DNA from: Utricularia gibba
Taxonomy: Eukaryota > Streptophyta > Magnoliopsida > Lamiales > Lentibulariaceae
Direction of reading: 5' to 3'
NCBI GenBank assembly: GCA_002189035.1
Contig: NEEC01000002.1
Location: forward strand, 4,425,001-4,489,000
Length of the DNA: 64,000 bases
Notes under the pieces: generated by a model
Databases searched by the model: none
Seen by the model: only the letters and a program-made list of their open reading frames with translations
Told to the model about the DNA's origin: nothing
Part shown: positions 1-12,500 of the stretch, piece by piece
Layout of the letters: each line of letters starts with the position of its first letter
Numbering within the stretch: the first letter of the stretch is position 1
Made by a program: the position numbers and the translations under genes

Positions 1-485
1 AGGAAGAAGGTAGCAGATGTTCAACTGGTATTGGTGACTTGGTTGAGTTTGAGTTTCCCCCACCAGCATGTGACTAGATCACAAGCTAGCATACATAGCA
101 CGCAGGTGGTGTTGGTTTTCCGAGAATGGAGCATGTGGGGAAGCTGAGGCTGAGGCTGCTGCTTAGCGATTCATCTTCCAACCTTTGTAACAGGAACACA
201 GAGTTGTATTTGGGGATAACTGTGACCAAGGTGAGTGATAGTTCAACATCGTGATCGAGAGCTGTAGCGTGCCATGTTCCATCATATTCTTTGTTAGAAA
301 ATGTTAGTATGATATTTCACGTGCCACACCTAGGGAAATGAGAAAAATTGGGTCACGATGAAGCTCCAGGAAACTGTTAAATCCATGATGATTAGGTTGA
401 AGGCTGTCTGTCGCCCCCTATTGCTCCCAGGCTCGGGCTCAGGTTCTTCACTCCGAGGAGCAAGTTCTGATTACCCGAATCACCT

Positions 486-579
486 ACATGTATTTCATGT
501 CCTCAGGGGCGTCGCCTATCTTGCACTGAAACCCTACCAGATAGGCGGCGCCACTGAGGACATGACATGACATACATGT
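486..579. repeat. Long near-perfect hairpin, microRNA-precursor-like
   Basis: Positions 495-521 and 539-565 are inverted copies of each other: 27 nt with 25 Watson-Crick pairs, one G-U wobble (512/548) and one mismatch (507/553). They are separated by a 17-nt loop (522-538). After an asymmetric bulge the stem resumes with 486-492 pairing to 573-579. The size and near-perfection suit a young microRNA or siRNA precursor, or a tiny transposon-derived palindrome. No known mature microRNA was recognised. It lies 1.6 kb upstream of LOG. Confidence 0.75.
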
Positions 580-1314
580 ATGCCATGCCCGCCGTCCACC
601 GCCGCCACTTTTCATCATGCTATCTTCCCACTGGTTTTTTCTTCAGGAGCTCAAATGAATGCATTAGCATCCAGAAATGAATCAAGTGTGGAGTGTGGTG
701 TTTCCTCGGCCTCCGCCTCCACCTCTGCAGTCTGCACCATGGAGATATCCATCCATCCACGCTGCTTGGGTTCCGTTCAGAGCAGGCGCAGTTCATATTA
801 CAAACCCAGTTAATAAAAATAGTTGGGAAACAGATTAAACCCGACAAGGTGATTGAAGTTCCATTTGCTCTTTGCGGGGACGGCGACAGAAATTCCTCTT
901 AAAGCTGGGACATGGTCGGCACAAGTTGGCCCACTGACCCCTCGCTCTCAGTTCCCCATCCGCTCCTGTATTTTTTCGAACCCATACCATTGGGTTGTGC
1001 AATGGCATGTCGGGGTCCGCGAATCCGTGACACCAAATTCCTTCCATAATGAACCAACCCAGAGGACCGGATGATTAAGCAACTGCATGAAGTGTTTGAA
1101 GCAATTGGGTAGGATAAAATAGGGAGGGGGATAGAGAGGAGAGACACAGCACATGAAACACCGGCAGAGTATCCGGCCTCCACCCTCTTTTCAGAAAAAT
1201 ACGGGTGTGGACGGACCGGATCGAACCGGACCACTTTGACCTAAAGGTAATGGGCCAGTTATCTTTCAATGAGTGGGGCACCACCCCCCCTCCAAGTCCA
1301 ACCCCAACCCCAAC

Positions 1315-1338
1315 CAGCAGCAGCAGCAACAGCAGCAG
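1315..1338 (+). repeat. CAG-type microsatellite
   Basis: Eight consecutive triplets, seven CAG and one CAA, directly after a C-rich tract. It lies inside an open frame beginning at 1269 that I do not accept as a gene. Confidence 0.8.
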
Positions 1339-2203
1339 GAGCTCATGGAGCTGGGATGATCATTTTGTTCCTTAGAACGTGGGAAGTTTTAGACTTGAAG
1401 TCAAATCCGTGTTTGAACACACACAGTGAGCAGTGTGTTATGATGACTCACAAACCCACCAGCAGACACAATCACTGCCTCCTCCACCCAACACTTAGAG
1501 AATCACCACAAAATCATCTCGCTCGCACTTTGTGGAACACATTGGGACAAATGTCAATGCAAACCCCTCCCTCCTGTAGGGGGAGGAGGAACAATTTTAG
1601 CATCATCCTCTCCGGTTTTCCGTTTTTGTGTGTGTTGGGGGCTTTGGATTCAGGCGTGGAGTTGGGAAAAGGATAGAACAGTAAAAGCAGCTTAGTTTCT
1701 GCAATTCAGTGGTCAAACATGCCTACTTTCTTCCCCCTGGTGTTTTTACTTCTTCGAGGTTGCATAAAGAGAAGCTGGTGAATTTGAACAACGCATAAAG
1801 CAGCTCAGAAAGGGGATCTCTTTGTATGGATATGTTTGGCCTCGGCGCATGCATCATTACCAGTCGTACATGTTGCCATATGGTCAATCCAATTCTCCCA
1901 TGTAACAAAAAACAAGATGGATAGAGATGTCTCACATTTATGCGTCACACTCCTTTTGTCTATTTAAGCTAGGAACTAAAGGGAATCTTCCTTGTAGCAC
2001 TTCCGCCTTGTGATGAATAAGTGAAACAAACTCCTCCATTGCAGGGCAGGTAGGTGAAGAGCCAAAACTGGTAAAGCATGCTCCTTGTACTATTTCTCTA
2101 TTTATATCTACACACATAAAAGCATACAGACTTCCCTTCCACCTTGAGGATAAAAAGAAGGTCTGCGTGTTTGCATACCAGGAGCAGCCACCAGGGGAGA
2201 GAG

Positions 2204-3983
2204 ATGGAGATGAACTGTGAAGCCAATGCATCCAGGTTCAAGACGATTTGTGTTTTCTGTGGGAGTAGTCAGGGGAAGAAGGCTAGCTATCAGGAAGCTG
2301 CCATTGAGCTTGGCAGAGTTCTGGTATGCTTTTTGTTTTCTTTTTTTCCCAACTGCTCGCTCATTTCTTCTATTCTCACACCGAGGCGCAGATGGGAAAC
2401 TTCCTTCTTCATCCTTTGTTTGTTCAAGGTATCGAAGAGCATTGATTTGGTGTATGGAGGAGGCAGCATAGGGCTGATGGGCTTAGTTTCACAAGCTGTT
2501 CATGAAGGTGGTCGCCATGTTATGGGGTGAGCATCTCTCACCAGATGAATGAAAACCAGTCACTGAAAATAGCATACTCTAAACTGTTGTCATCTTGCTG
2601 TCTTTAGGGTGATTCCCAAAACTCTCATGCCTCGAGAGGTATGTATGCTTGTCAGAAACCAACAACTGCAGATTTTCTTGTGTTTGCTGCTGTTGAAATT
2701 ACAAATCTCCAATTTCATTCCTGTCTTGGTAAAAGGAGTTTCATCTATTCTGCAACATCCCCACCTTCTCTCTTCAGGGTTTCTGAAACCTGTTCATTCA
2801 GTCACATGATGAAATCAATTTCATCCTGCTCATTGAAACGTTTTTTGGTCTATAAATGCTGCCCAGACAGACATTTCCTTATATATCCCTGCATGTGGTG
2901 GCAGAACTTGTGATTAAACTCTTTGTATTTTTCTCCCTTGTCCTTGACTTCTTCTGCCCCAGAGATTTGAATGATAATACCACAGCCACTGCAGGAACAT
3001 TTAAAAGCAGTTTCATCTGATTTACCGCACTTCAACCAACATGGGCTCCGTGTATTTTGCAGTTAACTGGGGAAACGGTGGGCGAAGTGAAAGCAGTTGC
3101 AGATATGCATCAAAGGAAAGCAGAAATGGCAAGGCACTCAGATGCCTTCATTGCCTTACCAGGTTTGTATAAGATCATTTTTTCCCTGGTTAAGTAGGAA
3201 TTGACCTCTGATTCTGCAATAAAAACCAAGGCCATCAATTTTTGGTTTTTGTTTGGGAGAAGCAACATGAACTCCCACAATTCGTTGTTAGTCCCCTTTC
3301 GCACATGCCCTTGTCACTACTTTGCTGTGCCCGTGCTTGAAACATTGGTTGTGCATGAGGGCCACCTAAAAAGCAACCGACTTTATAAATAAAAAAAAAA
3401 AAGAGCAACATAACATTCAAGTAGTTGGAAAGTTGTTAGAATGAAAGATGAGGCGTAAAGGTCAAAGAACAAAAATAGTCTTTTACAGAATCATGATGAT
3501 GGAGATGCAATATGTATACAGGCGGGTATGGAACTTTGGAGGAGCTGCTTGAAGTCATAACATGGGCTCAACTAGGCATCCATGACAAGCCGGTACTTAA
3601 TGACCTCAAGCAAAACAAGCTGCACTTTGCTACCCCAGTGTTCAACTAATGGCCTAATTATCTCTTCTTGTAGGTGGGATTGCTGAATGTGGATGGATAC
3701 TACAACTCTCTGCTTTCGTTCATAGACGAAGCCGTAGAGGAAGGATTTATTAGCCCTACGGCTCGTCACATTATCGTATCAGCACCCACCGCCAAGGAAC
3801 TTGTCAAGAAATTGGAGGTAACAATTGTTTTTTTTCAAAAAAAAGAAAGAGAGGATTCTTTCAAAGAATCAGTTGCCTGAAATCATTTTGTGCATGCAGG
3901 AATACGTTCCTCAACACGAAAGACCTATTTCACAACACAGCTGGGAAATTGAGCACTCCCAGAAATGCAATGTGTCCAGTTGA
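2204..3983 (+). CDS. LOG: Cytokinin riboside 5'-monophosphate phosphoribohydrolase, LONELY GUY (LOG) family
   Basis: LOG enzymes hydrolyse cytokinin riboside monophosphates to free active cytokinin plus ribose 5-phosphate, in the cytosol (family knowledge). Seven exons can be traced by GT-AG sites and an unbroken frame: 2204-2323, 2429-2526, 2608-2638, 3063-3162, 3522-3592, 3674-3817 and 3900-3983. They give 648 nt, or 215 residues, the usual LOG length. Visible motifs are the N-terminal VFCGSS, the glycine loop [10 protein letters not shown] (about residues 49-58), the [10 protein letters not shown] helix with its conserved arginine near 101, and the signature PGGYGTLEE (about 116-124) spanning exons 4 and 5. 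The start at 2204 gives the family-typical short N-terminus, and a second ATG lies two codons later. No stop or frameshift is seen, so it is probably functional. Which LOG paralog it is cannot be said. Confidence 0.95.
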
Positions 3984-5532
3984 AGAAAGACAGACATGCA
4001 AGGTGTGCATGAAAAAGGAGAAGCTAAACTCAAAGCATGATTTTTTGGCTGGAAGGGGGAGATGTTTCTGTATATTCATCAGCTCATGCGATGGATGATA
4101 GCTTCACATATGTTTCCAAACTTTGTTTGCTTTGCTTAAGATGTAGTAATGCAGCTAGTAGTGCACGTTGTAGTTCCCTTGTTGATCATTCATTCCTTCA
4201 AAATTTCAACTAGTTTTCCTTGATTCCTGGTTTAAAACAGTCAGTAAAATGGTTGGGAAGTGAAAACGGAATGGGTGAAAAAGGGAAGGATACAGGAGAA
4301 ATGAATGGGTAAGTTAAAAGCATCATGACAATGGTCCCATAAACAGAAACCACTATGTGTCGATTGGTTTCATCCACAGATCACAGTCCCCATACATAAG
4401 CCTGAGGTTGATTAGTCTCTTTCAAGTCAGAATAGCATAGCAGAGTGTCATAAGAATTATAGAAAAACTGGAGATTTGAATTAGATTCACATGAAATCGA
4501 AAAAGAAAAGCAACTTCTAGTGACAAGTTGTACCTGCAATTTTCCGATACCGTTCCAACCGAGACGGAGGGGACCGCCAGTATTGCCGGCGACCGGGGAG
4601 GCGCACTGGAGGTCGTTACGGGGGCCGTAGGCTGACCAACAAGTGCTGGTAATTAGGGTAAGGCCCATTAGAGTCAGTTGGGAGTGTTTACGATTGGCCT
4701 TCAGCGGGCCCAGTCCCAAAATTACATGTCTGCCAATTTCCTTGGGCAATCTTAAATTGCATCAAAAAAAATTTCAAGTTTTATCATTTTGATAAAATTG
4801 GTCTCTACTTTTTAATATAAATTACGTAATTCGTCTTCGTTGGCAAAATCAACTCCCAAACTTTAATGCATACGTATTAATAATCTTCAAAATTTTACAT
4901 TTTATGCATTTTTTTATCCTTCACTGTTTCAACACTGAGCACAATTAATCTCTAATTAGAAATGGGCAAAAGATCCAACCCCTTGGATACCCACCCCTAC
5001 CCAACTTGTGAAGGTCAGATTTATAGTGGACAAGGGATGAATATGGATTTTATAATCTTAAACCCATGTTGGGATGGTGCACGGATGGATTTTTAGAAAA
5101 AAATATTAATACTCGCTCCACATACCTAGCCTATAAACCCATTTCTTAAAAAAATAATTGTAACAAATTTACGTGTTTTGAAAATAACATGACATAGATA
5201 TGATGAGCAACTCTATTAAAAATTTATATATACTTCTATTACCATATTTTTTATTCCACTTTTATTTCTAGTTTTCTTTTCTCTAAAAAAGAGATGATGC
5301 TCTTCAATAGGAGCTAAGTTGGAGGGAGATTCTGATGCAAATAGGTAGGCTGAGGACTACGAAGATTGGAGAACTTGGTTATCACAAACAATTTTTATGA
5401 TGTAGAATTTCAAATCAAAGAAAGTAAGATTTCTTTTCACAATCTCTTCTTATGTTCATTGCATCACTTTTATTTTCAGTGGTATGATTTCAGATGAAGA
5501 AAATTCTATCATTAGTAGCAAAATTTGGTACT
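3984..5532. other. Downstream of LOG, no gene supported
   Basis: This holds the LOG 3' flank followed by AT-rich DNA. A GC-rich island at about 4540-4640 carries a minus-strand open frame (4381-4749) with no recognised domain. From about 4960 the sequence has the 'pyrimidine-rich CCC-TACCC / GGGTT' style common at plant DNA-transposon ends, but I could not find a matching terminus or duplication. Confidence 0.5.
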
Positions 5533-5537
5533 CCTTC

Positions 5538-6092
5538 TATTATGGGTGAAAATTGGTTGAGTGGGTTGAGCCGATTTTCTGGTTTTGGATGTGATCGGAA
5601 AGGCAACTTTTTTGTATACTTCTTTTCGTGATCTGTTCGGTTTGACCGGGTGAATTGAATGTAGTCAAAGATTTTTTTACGCCAAAACCACCGTAAGACG
5701 TAAAAACCATGTAACTGTCGGAGCTCATCGGAGAAGACTTCTACTAGACAGAGGTGGTCGAGAAAACGATACAAGTTGAGGAGTTTTTTTTTTTTTTGGT
5801 TCCCCCCCCCCTCCTCTTTTCTTTAGAACTTCTCCTATTTATAAAAGAGGCTGCTCTAGCCGATTCCTTGCTTCTACAGGTGTCGGTTACTTTTGCGCCT
5901 GCTATGCAATCTCGCTTTTCAGATATCGGCTGCTTGTTCTGCCGTAATTCGGCTGCTTTTCAGACTGTGTCATATGGCCACCGCTGTCAAATTTCTGATA
6001 CATAGCAAGCTATCGACTGGCGTTATCCTATCAGGGCTTCTTTTGGCAGCCTTTCTCAAACCAATCATCCCCAGCTGATTTACACCCCATCA
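5538..6092 (-). repeat. Left LTR of outer element (its 3' LTR)
   Basis: A 555-bp copy of the repeat at 19498-20049. The outer left end reads TA where the right copy has TG, a point change in the terminal dinucleotide. The TATA box reads on the minus strand at 5834-5843. A purine-rich stretch at 6093-6106 on the minus strand (AGAGGGGCTGAA) may be the polypurine tract. Confidence 0.85.
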
Positions 6093-6510
6093 TTCAGCCC
6101 CTCTGATTTATCGATATTGACCTTTCCAAGGCAAGTCGATGGATCAAAAGTACCGCTATACCGATTTCTGGCGTGCTGCTTTTCATGGGTTAGTCTCTAG
6201 CTGATTTAGACCGATTTCTATGCCACGCGTCGTCTCCTAAGCGTGCGACGTTTTTTCCCGCTCATTCTGGGCACCTCAAGCGCCGTGCCGTTTCGCCTCC
6301 CGAGTACCTTTTCTATAAGTATGTGCTCCTCTCGTCACTTCACCCCCTTTTGCTTCCTCTGATCACTCGCGGGATCTTAGCACTATTTGTGCCGCGTCAC
6401 TCTCGTCTGTTGCCTGCGCCGCCGTACTTCCACCCCGAACTGTGAATTTTCAGGTACCAGTCAGCTCTTCACACTCTCTGCTGGGCTTTTTTGAGGGTTT
6501 GGTTGGATTC

Positions 6511-7725
6511 TGATAACACCATTTTTATTGTGTTTTTATATATGTTTTTAAGTGTGTTTTGTAGGGTTAAATGTTGCTTAGGGTGCTAAAATGTCTTTTT
6601 TTGTGCATTTAGTCTGTTAAAATGTGTTTATTGTGAAAATAGGCTTAATTGTTGCCAATTGAGCCGAAAATTCTAATATTTTATCTAGTTTGTGTTTTAA
6701 GTCTTACCAGGGTAAGAGCTAGTACTGCAGCAACGTACTTTCCGCGTTGAGAAGTCAAAAAGGGATAGAAAAGATGTGCAAAAGCCACTTTCCACCGAAA
6801 GTAGCCGCCCTTTTGAAGAGATAAGATATGGAGCAGAGATCTCCCTTCTACAAGCATGAGGAAAAGATCAAGCATGAGCATCAAAAGAGAAAAGGAAGGG
6901 AGAGAGAAAAAAAGGAGTACACTATGCACGCAGAGTGTGCAGACAGCGAACAGGAGCAAGCGGGAGCGAGGAGAACGTTGTTTCTCCGGCAAAAATCTCC
7001 GGCGACCTCCAAATCTGCGTGTCTACACCACCTTTTCGGCTAGAACTTCGATTTCCAGCAGATCTCCAGCCCACAGAAGCATACTACAACTTTTATTTAC
7101 GCATTTTCTGCTCTTCCATTTCTGCGAGAACCTGTTATTGTTACTATTTTCATTTCTAAGCTTTCTGCTGCTTTTCGAAACCTTGCTGTGAACGGGAAAC
7201 TCGTTGTACAACTTGCTTTAGTTTATAAACATGTCTCTGTTTAAGCTTTTCACATTTGATTTTAAGCTTGATATGCCATTTGCTGTTCCTGCGCACGCAT
7301 ACTCTGTTTTCGCACACTCTTACTCTGTTTTTAAGCTTTCTTAAGCTGGGTTTAAGCCTATGGGCCCTGTTGAGTGACACAAGAGGCTGAACCAGGTGTA
7401 AAACTCATTCAAATTACTTTTATTTTATGTTTTCTGCATCTTTATATTAATTTCAGTCCCTTTTCACCCTTGCAACCCATTCCTTTCAGTCATTGTTATT
7501 TTAGATCTTACCCGCATTAGAACTAAATCCCAGAGAACGCCCTGTTTCAAGTAGTTGTGTTGAACTTCATAAAATTGCAACCATTCCCTGTGGATTCGAC
7601 CCTTGCTTGCCACGCTACATTAATTCTTGTGATTTGTGTAGTAGAATAGCTCGGTTTATAAATTTCTGTTGACGCTTTGAATGTACTAAACCACGACATT
7701 TAGCAACCCATTCCAAGGTTCATCA
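6511..7725 (+). repeat. 5' LTR of nested Athila element
   Basis: A 1215-bp direct repeat. It begins TGATAACACC and ends with CA just before the primer-binding site. The first 270 bp match 16751-17022 at roughly 94 percent by eye. The two copies differ by a 10-bp inversion at 6649-6658. Confidence 0.88.
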
Positions 7726-7728
7726 AAA

Positions 7729-7746
7729 TGGCGCCGTTGCCGGGGA
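7729..7746 (+). promoter_or_regulatory. Primer-binding site, tRNA-Asp type
   Basis: TGGCGCCGTTGCCGGGGA lies three bases after the LTR end and is complementary to the CCA-end of plant tRNA-Asp. This primer is typical of the Athila lineage. It primes minus-strand cDNA synthesis. Confidence 0.9.
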
Positions 7747-7790
7747 ATGGTGTCTGTTTATTTTTTTGTGGTTAATGCATTTACGTTCCC

Positions 7791-9329
7791 TTGCAGGTCC
7801 ACTTGAACCCCTTGGATTTTGAGGTCGAGAGGACTAAAAGAATAATGAGAAAGAAGCACAAACAAAGTCAGCAAGAGGCTAATTTGAGGGCCATAGAGAT
7901 GGCTGACAACCACTCAAATAATCAGCAGCTTGTGGATATTTTGGAGAAGACCATTGGGGAGTATGAGTCACCAGATCATACATATCGAGGGCATTGTATC
8001 ACCTTTCCTACAACAGCAATTAATCTGGAGTTGAGACCAGGGACCCTTGCCCTGTTTCCTAAGTATTATGGGAATAAGAATGAGGACCCTCACATGCATA
8101 TTGATGATTGTATTGCTGTTGGAGCTGTGCTGCGACCCAAGGACGTGACTGAGGATGATTTACTACTCAAAGTCTTCCAATTTACTCTTGAAGGATATGC
8201 CAAGACGTGGTTCAATACACTTGAACCTGGAAGTATTAGAAGCTGGATAGAAATGAAGAAAGCATTTTTAAATCAATTTTTTCCCACCTCTAGAGCAGAC
8301 GAAATTTGGGGCAAAATTGAAAATATTTTTCAGGATTATGATGAACCTTTACATGAGTATTGGAACAGGTTCACAACCCTTCTTTTGAGCTGCCCACATC
8401 ATGTATATGACAAATTGAAGCAAGTGAAGTGTTTTTTGAAGGGTTTGACTGCTGCTCAAAGAGATAAGTTGGATTCTACTGCACATGGTAATATGAGAAC
8501 TCTTACCCCATCTGAAGGCTGGGAGAAAATTAAAGAAATGGTTGGTCATTCCAGGCATTCTCAGTCTCGATCTCGAGCCCAGTGACAAGTGCATGAAATG
8601 GGGATATTGAGAGAGGATGAAGCAGCAAGAAATGACAATGATATTGCTGAATTGAAGGATATGGTGAAAGGTTTATTTCTTGTTCATGCAAAATCCATGC
8701 CTTGTGAAGTCTGTGGAAGTCTGGGACATATGCCTGATCATTGCTCCATGAAAGGAAATCTAGAAGAACCACTTGAAGGAGTGAATGCAATGGGGTACAT
8801 GAATAATAGAGCGGATTATTTCAAGCCCAAAAATGACCAGCGATTTGAGCCTATGAGGAATCATCCCAATTTTAGTTGGAGAAGCACCAACGTGGAGAAT
8901 CCACAACATTTGGGATTCACTCAACCGCAGTAGCAACCAGCTCCACCAATTTCGTTTCAACAAGGACAAAGTGTTCAGTAGGGGAATAGGTATCAAAGTA
9001 GGCCTTATCAACCCCCACATCAAAGAGTCGACCAGCCAAGCACTTTAGGTATTAAACCATCTCCTTCCACTGAAGAAATGATGAAGATGATGCTGGAAAA
9101 CATGGCCAGACATGATGCTGAACAAGCAAAAAGGGATGCTGAACAGGCCAAAAGGGATGTTGAATCTGAGAAGATGATGAAGAGTATTGAGAGGCAAATT
9201 GGCCAACTTGCTATAGAGCTCACTGAACTGAAAGGAAACTCACGGAAATTACCATCTCAGCCCAATGCTAATCCGAAGGCCAACATTTCTGCTATAGAAC
9301 TTTGTGGGGGAAAGCAGCTCCCTAACTGA
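7791..9329 (+). pseudogene. gag: Athila-type gag, broken by in-frame stops
   Basis: This is the structural protein of the retrotransposon particle. One frame runs through three open pieces: 7791-8585, 8589-8933 and 9078-9329. In-frame stops end the first two (8583-8585 and 8931-8933). The first piece contains the retrotransposon gag core (AKTWFNTLEPGSIRSW, then FLNQFFPTSR and a EPLHEYWNRF helix). The second has a CCHC zinc knuckle (CEVCGSLGHMPDHC). The third is a charged, heptad-like stretch rich in Ala, Glu and Lys. There is no ATG at the expected start: a stop precedes 7776 and the first in-frame Met is near 7845. It follows the primer-binding site directly and leads into protease. Confidence 0.85.
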
Positions 9330-9506
9330 AAAGCCCCTACAAGCCACACCAAAGCAGCAGAAGGGATTCAAATTAATTCTGAGGATAAGGTGCAGCATGA
9401 AAAGGCAGCAGGGGAACTTGTTTTTGAGATCAAGAAGACGCCTCCTTTTCCTGGAAGATTGCAAGCTTGAGCAAGGCAAGAAGAAAAGGACTCTATCATT
9501 TCAGCC

Positions 9507-12500
9507 TTGGACTCTGCAATGATCACCATGAAGGCTATAGATTATTTAAGGCAAGTGCCGAAAGGGATGAAAGTATTGAAGGACTTGTGTAGTTCGAAGA
9601 GGAAAAGCAAGGATGAGGACGTGATCAAAGTCAGTGCTCAAGTCTCCGCATACCTGACCCAACCGATGCCAGAAAAATGTTCAGACCTTGGAACATTTTT
9701 TGTTCCTATCCAGGTAGGAACTAAATTCATCAGCAGGGCAATGGCAGATCAAGGTGCTTCAATCAACATGATGCCTTATGAAGTTTATTTGCACTGGATT
9801 TGGATCCCCTCAGGCCAACCAACTTGAAATTACAACTTGCAACCAGATCCGTGGCCATTCCGGAGGGTATTGCTGAAGATGTTCTTGTTAGAATTTCTAA
9901 CATCTGTTATCCTTGCGATTTTGTTGTTGTTAAAAGCCCTCCAGCTAGGGTGAATGATAATACTTTAATTCTGGGACACCCTTTCTTAGCTATTGCAAAT
10001 GCTCATATTGATTGTAGGAAAGGAGCCATCACTATTGGCTATGCTGATGATATCTCCATCTTTAAGACCAATGAAGTTGAAAAATTCCCTGATGATTTTG
10101 CACCTGTGACTGGAGTTGATGTCGTTGATGAATTAGTAGAGGAAGTTTTTGATGAAGAGCAGCATGATATTCTTGAATTGTTTAGACAAGATGCTGAGCT
10201 CGAAGAGGAGGAAGCTGAGTATGTAATTCTTGAATGTTTCATTGAAGATAAAGACTTGGTGAAGCTTGGAGAGGTGACTAGTGTTGCATCACCAGAATTG
10301 AAACCCTTGCCTTCACATCTCAAGTATGCATTTATTGGTGACAATTCAAAGCTAGTGATTATTAGTGCTGATCTTTCTTGTGAAGAAGAGACGAAGTTGA
10401 TGGACGTTCTCAAGGCTAACAGCAAGGCTATTGGCTGGACATTAGATGATATAACCGGAATTAGCTCTTTTGTCACCATGCATAGGATTTATCTTGAAGA
10501 CGGAGCAAAACCGGTTAGACAACCACAGAGAAGGCTCAATCCTACCCTCATGGAGGTAGTGAAGAAGGAAATACAGAAGCTGTTGAAAGCTGGAGTGATT
10601 TATTCAATTTCTGATAGCACATGGGTAAGTCCTATCCACGTAGTCTCTAAAAAGACAGGAATTACCGTTGTCGAAGATGCTGATGGAAAGAAGGTGGCGA
10701 CGTGAGTTCAGAATGGCTGGAGGGTATGTATTGACTACAGGAAGCTAAATGAAGTCACAAGGAAGGATCACTACCCTCTACCCTTCGTGGACCAAATGTT
10801 GGACAGGTTAAGTGGTAAAAGTTTTTATTGCTTTCTTGATGGGTACTCAGGGTATAACCAGGTTGTTGTGGCACCGGATGATCAAGAAAAGACGACTTTT
10901 ACCTGTCCCTTTGGCACCTATGCGTACAAGAAGATGCCATTTGGTCTCTGCAACGCCCAGCGACTTTTGAAAGGTGTGTCACCAGCATTTTTTCGAATTA
11001 TATTGATGATTTCATTGAAGTATTCATGGACGACTTTACTTTGCATGGAACTAGTTTTGATGATTTTTTGAATCATTTAGAACTTGTTTTGAAACGTTGT
11101 GTTGAGAAAGATTTAGTTTTGAACTCTGAAAAATGCCATTTCATAGTATGCCAAGGAATTGGACTTGGGCATGTTGTTTCAGCAGCAGGTCTTACGGTAG
11201 ATCCTGCTAAGGTAAGTACTATTTTTGGTTTACCATATCCATGTGATGAAAGAGAAGTTCGTGCATTTTTAGGCCATGCCGGATTTTACAGGAGGTTTGT
11301 TAAAGGTTTTTCTCAAATTGCTCGACCACTAACCAATCTCTTGTAGAAGGATGCTGAGTTTATTTTTTCAGATGAATGTAAGCATGCTTTTGAAACTCTC
11401 AAGGCAGGCGTGACATCAGCTCCTATCATACAAGCGCCCAATTGGAGTGAACCATTCCATGTGATAACTGATGCATCCAACTATGTAGTAGGAGCTGTGT
11501 TGGGCCAGAAACTTGATGGAAAAGACACTGTCACCAGCTATGCCTCCAAAACCTTAGATAATGCTCAAGCAAATTACACTACAATCGAGAAGGAGATGCT
11601 AGCTGTTGTATTTGTCTTGGAAAAGTTCAGAAGTTAATAGTTGGGTAACAAAGTGATTGTCCATATAGACCATGCCGCCATCAAACACCTCATGTCCAAG
11701 AAGGAGACCAAGCCGAGGCTTATGAGGTGGGTCTTATTGCTGCAAGAGTTCAATGTGGAAATCATGGATAAGCCTGGGAAGCTCAATGAAGTTGCAGATC
11801 ATCTTAGCAGAATCGAGCAACCCATGGATGGTGTTCCAATTGTTGAAGAATTTCCAGATGAACAACTCTGTGCAATTAAGGCTGATGCAGGTAAGACTAG
11901 TGAACCATGGTATGCTGACATAGCCAATTATTTGTGCACTGGAGAGATGGCTTTGGACTTAAAGAGTTATGAGAAGGTGAAGTCGAAGAGTGAGAGTAAG
12001 CACTATTTCTGGGATGACCCCTATCTGTGGAAAAATTGTGCTAATGGTGTTGTGCGACGCTGCTTGACTGAAGATGATATTCAGCAAGTGTTGGCATTCT
12101 GTCATGCATCTCCTTGTGGAGTGCACCATGGTCCTAACCGTACTGCCAAGAAGGTGCTGGATTGTGGTTATTATTGGCCAACAGTTTTCAAAGATGCCAA
12201 GTCTTACTGTAAGAGCTGCGAGAACTGCCAAAGAATAGGGAATATCTCAAATCGGCATGAAATGCCAATGCAGCCAATTGTGGTTCCAGAAGTGTTCGAT
12301 GTGTGGGGAATAGACTTCATGGGGCCCTTTCCTAACTCTGATGGCTATGAGTACATTCTGGTGGCAGTGGACTATGTTTCAAAGTGGACAGAGGCAATTC
12401 CCACCAAGTCACAAGATACTCATTCAGTCATATGTTTTCTGAAGAATAACATCTTTGTGAAGTTAGGAACACCCAAAGCCTTGATCAGTGATCGCAGAAG

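Larger units (their letters stand above)
1..2203. other. Upstream region of LOG, no gene supported
   Basis: About 2.2 kb without a gene I can defend. It is richer in GC than most of the window. It contains a long hairpin (486-579), a short CAG-type repeat (1315-1338) and, nearer the LOG start, sequence that probably serves as its promoter and 5' leader. Open frames here are short and have no recognisable domain. Confidence 0.5.

Noticed and set aside
126-254. ATG followed by a 34-codon open stretch ending in a good AAG|GTGAGT donor
   Set aside because: No recognisable protein similarity and no second exon. One splice-like word is not enough for a gene.
1269-1676. 135-residue open frame with Pro/Gln/Ala-rich start
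   Set aside because: Composition follows the C-rich tract and CAG repeat, no domain, and it sits in the LOG upstream region.
4381-4749. 122-residue minus-strand open frame over a GC-rich island with a possible splice donor
   Set aside because: No family recognised and no supporting exon. Could be a captured gene fragment but cannot be shown.
4960-5160. Sequence resembling hAT subterminal DNA left of the outer retrotransposon
   Set aside because: No inverted partner or 8-bp duplication found, although a hAT remnant lies on the other side (20590-21190).
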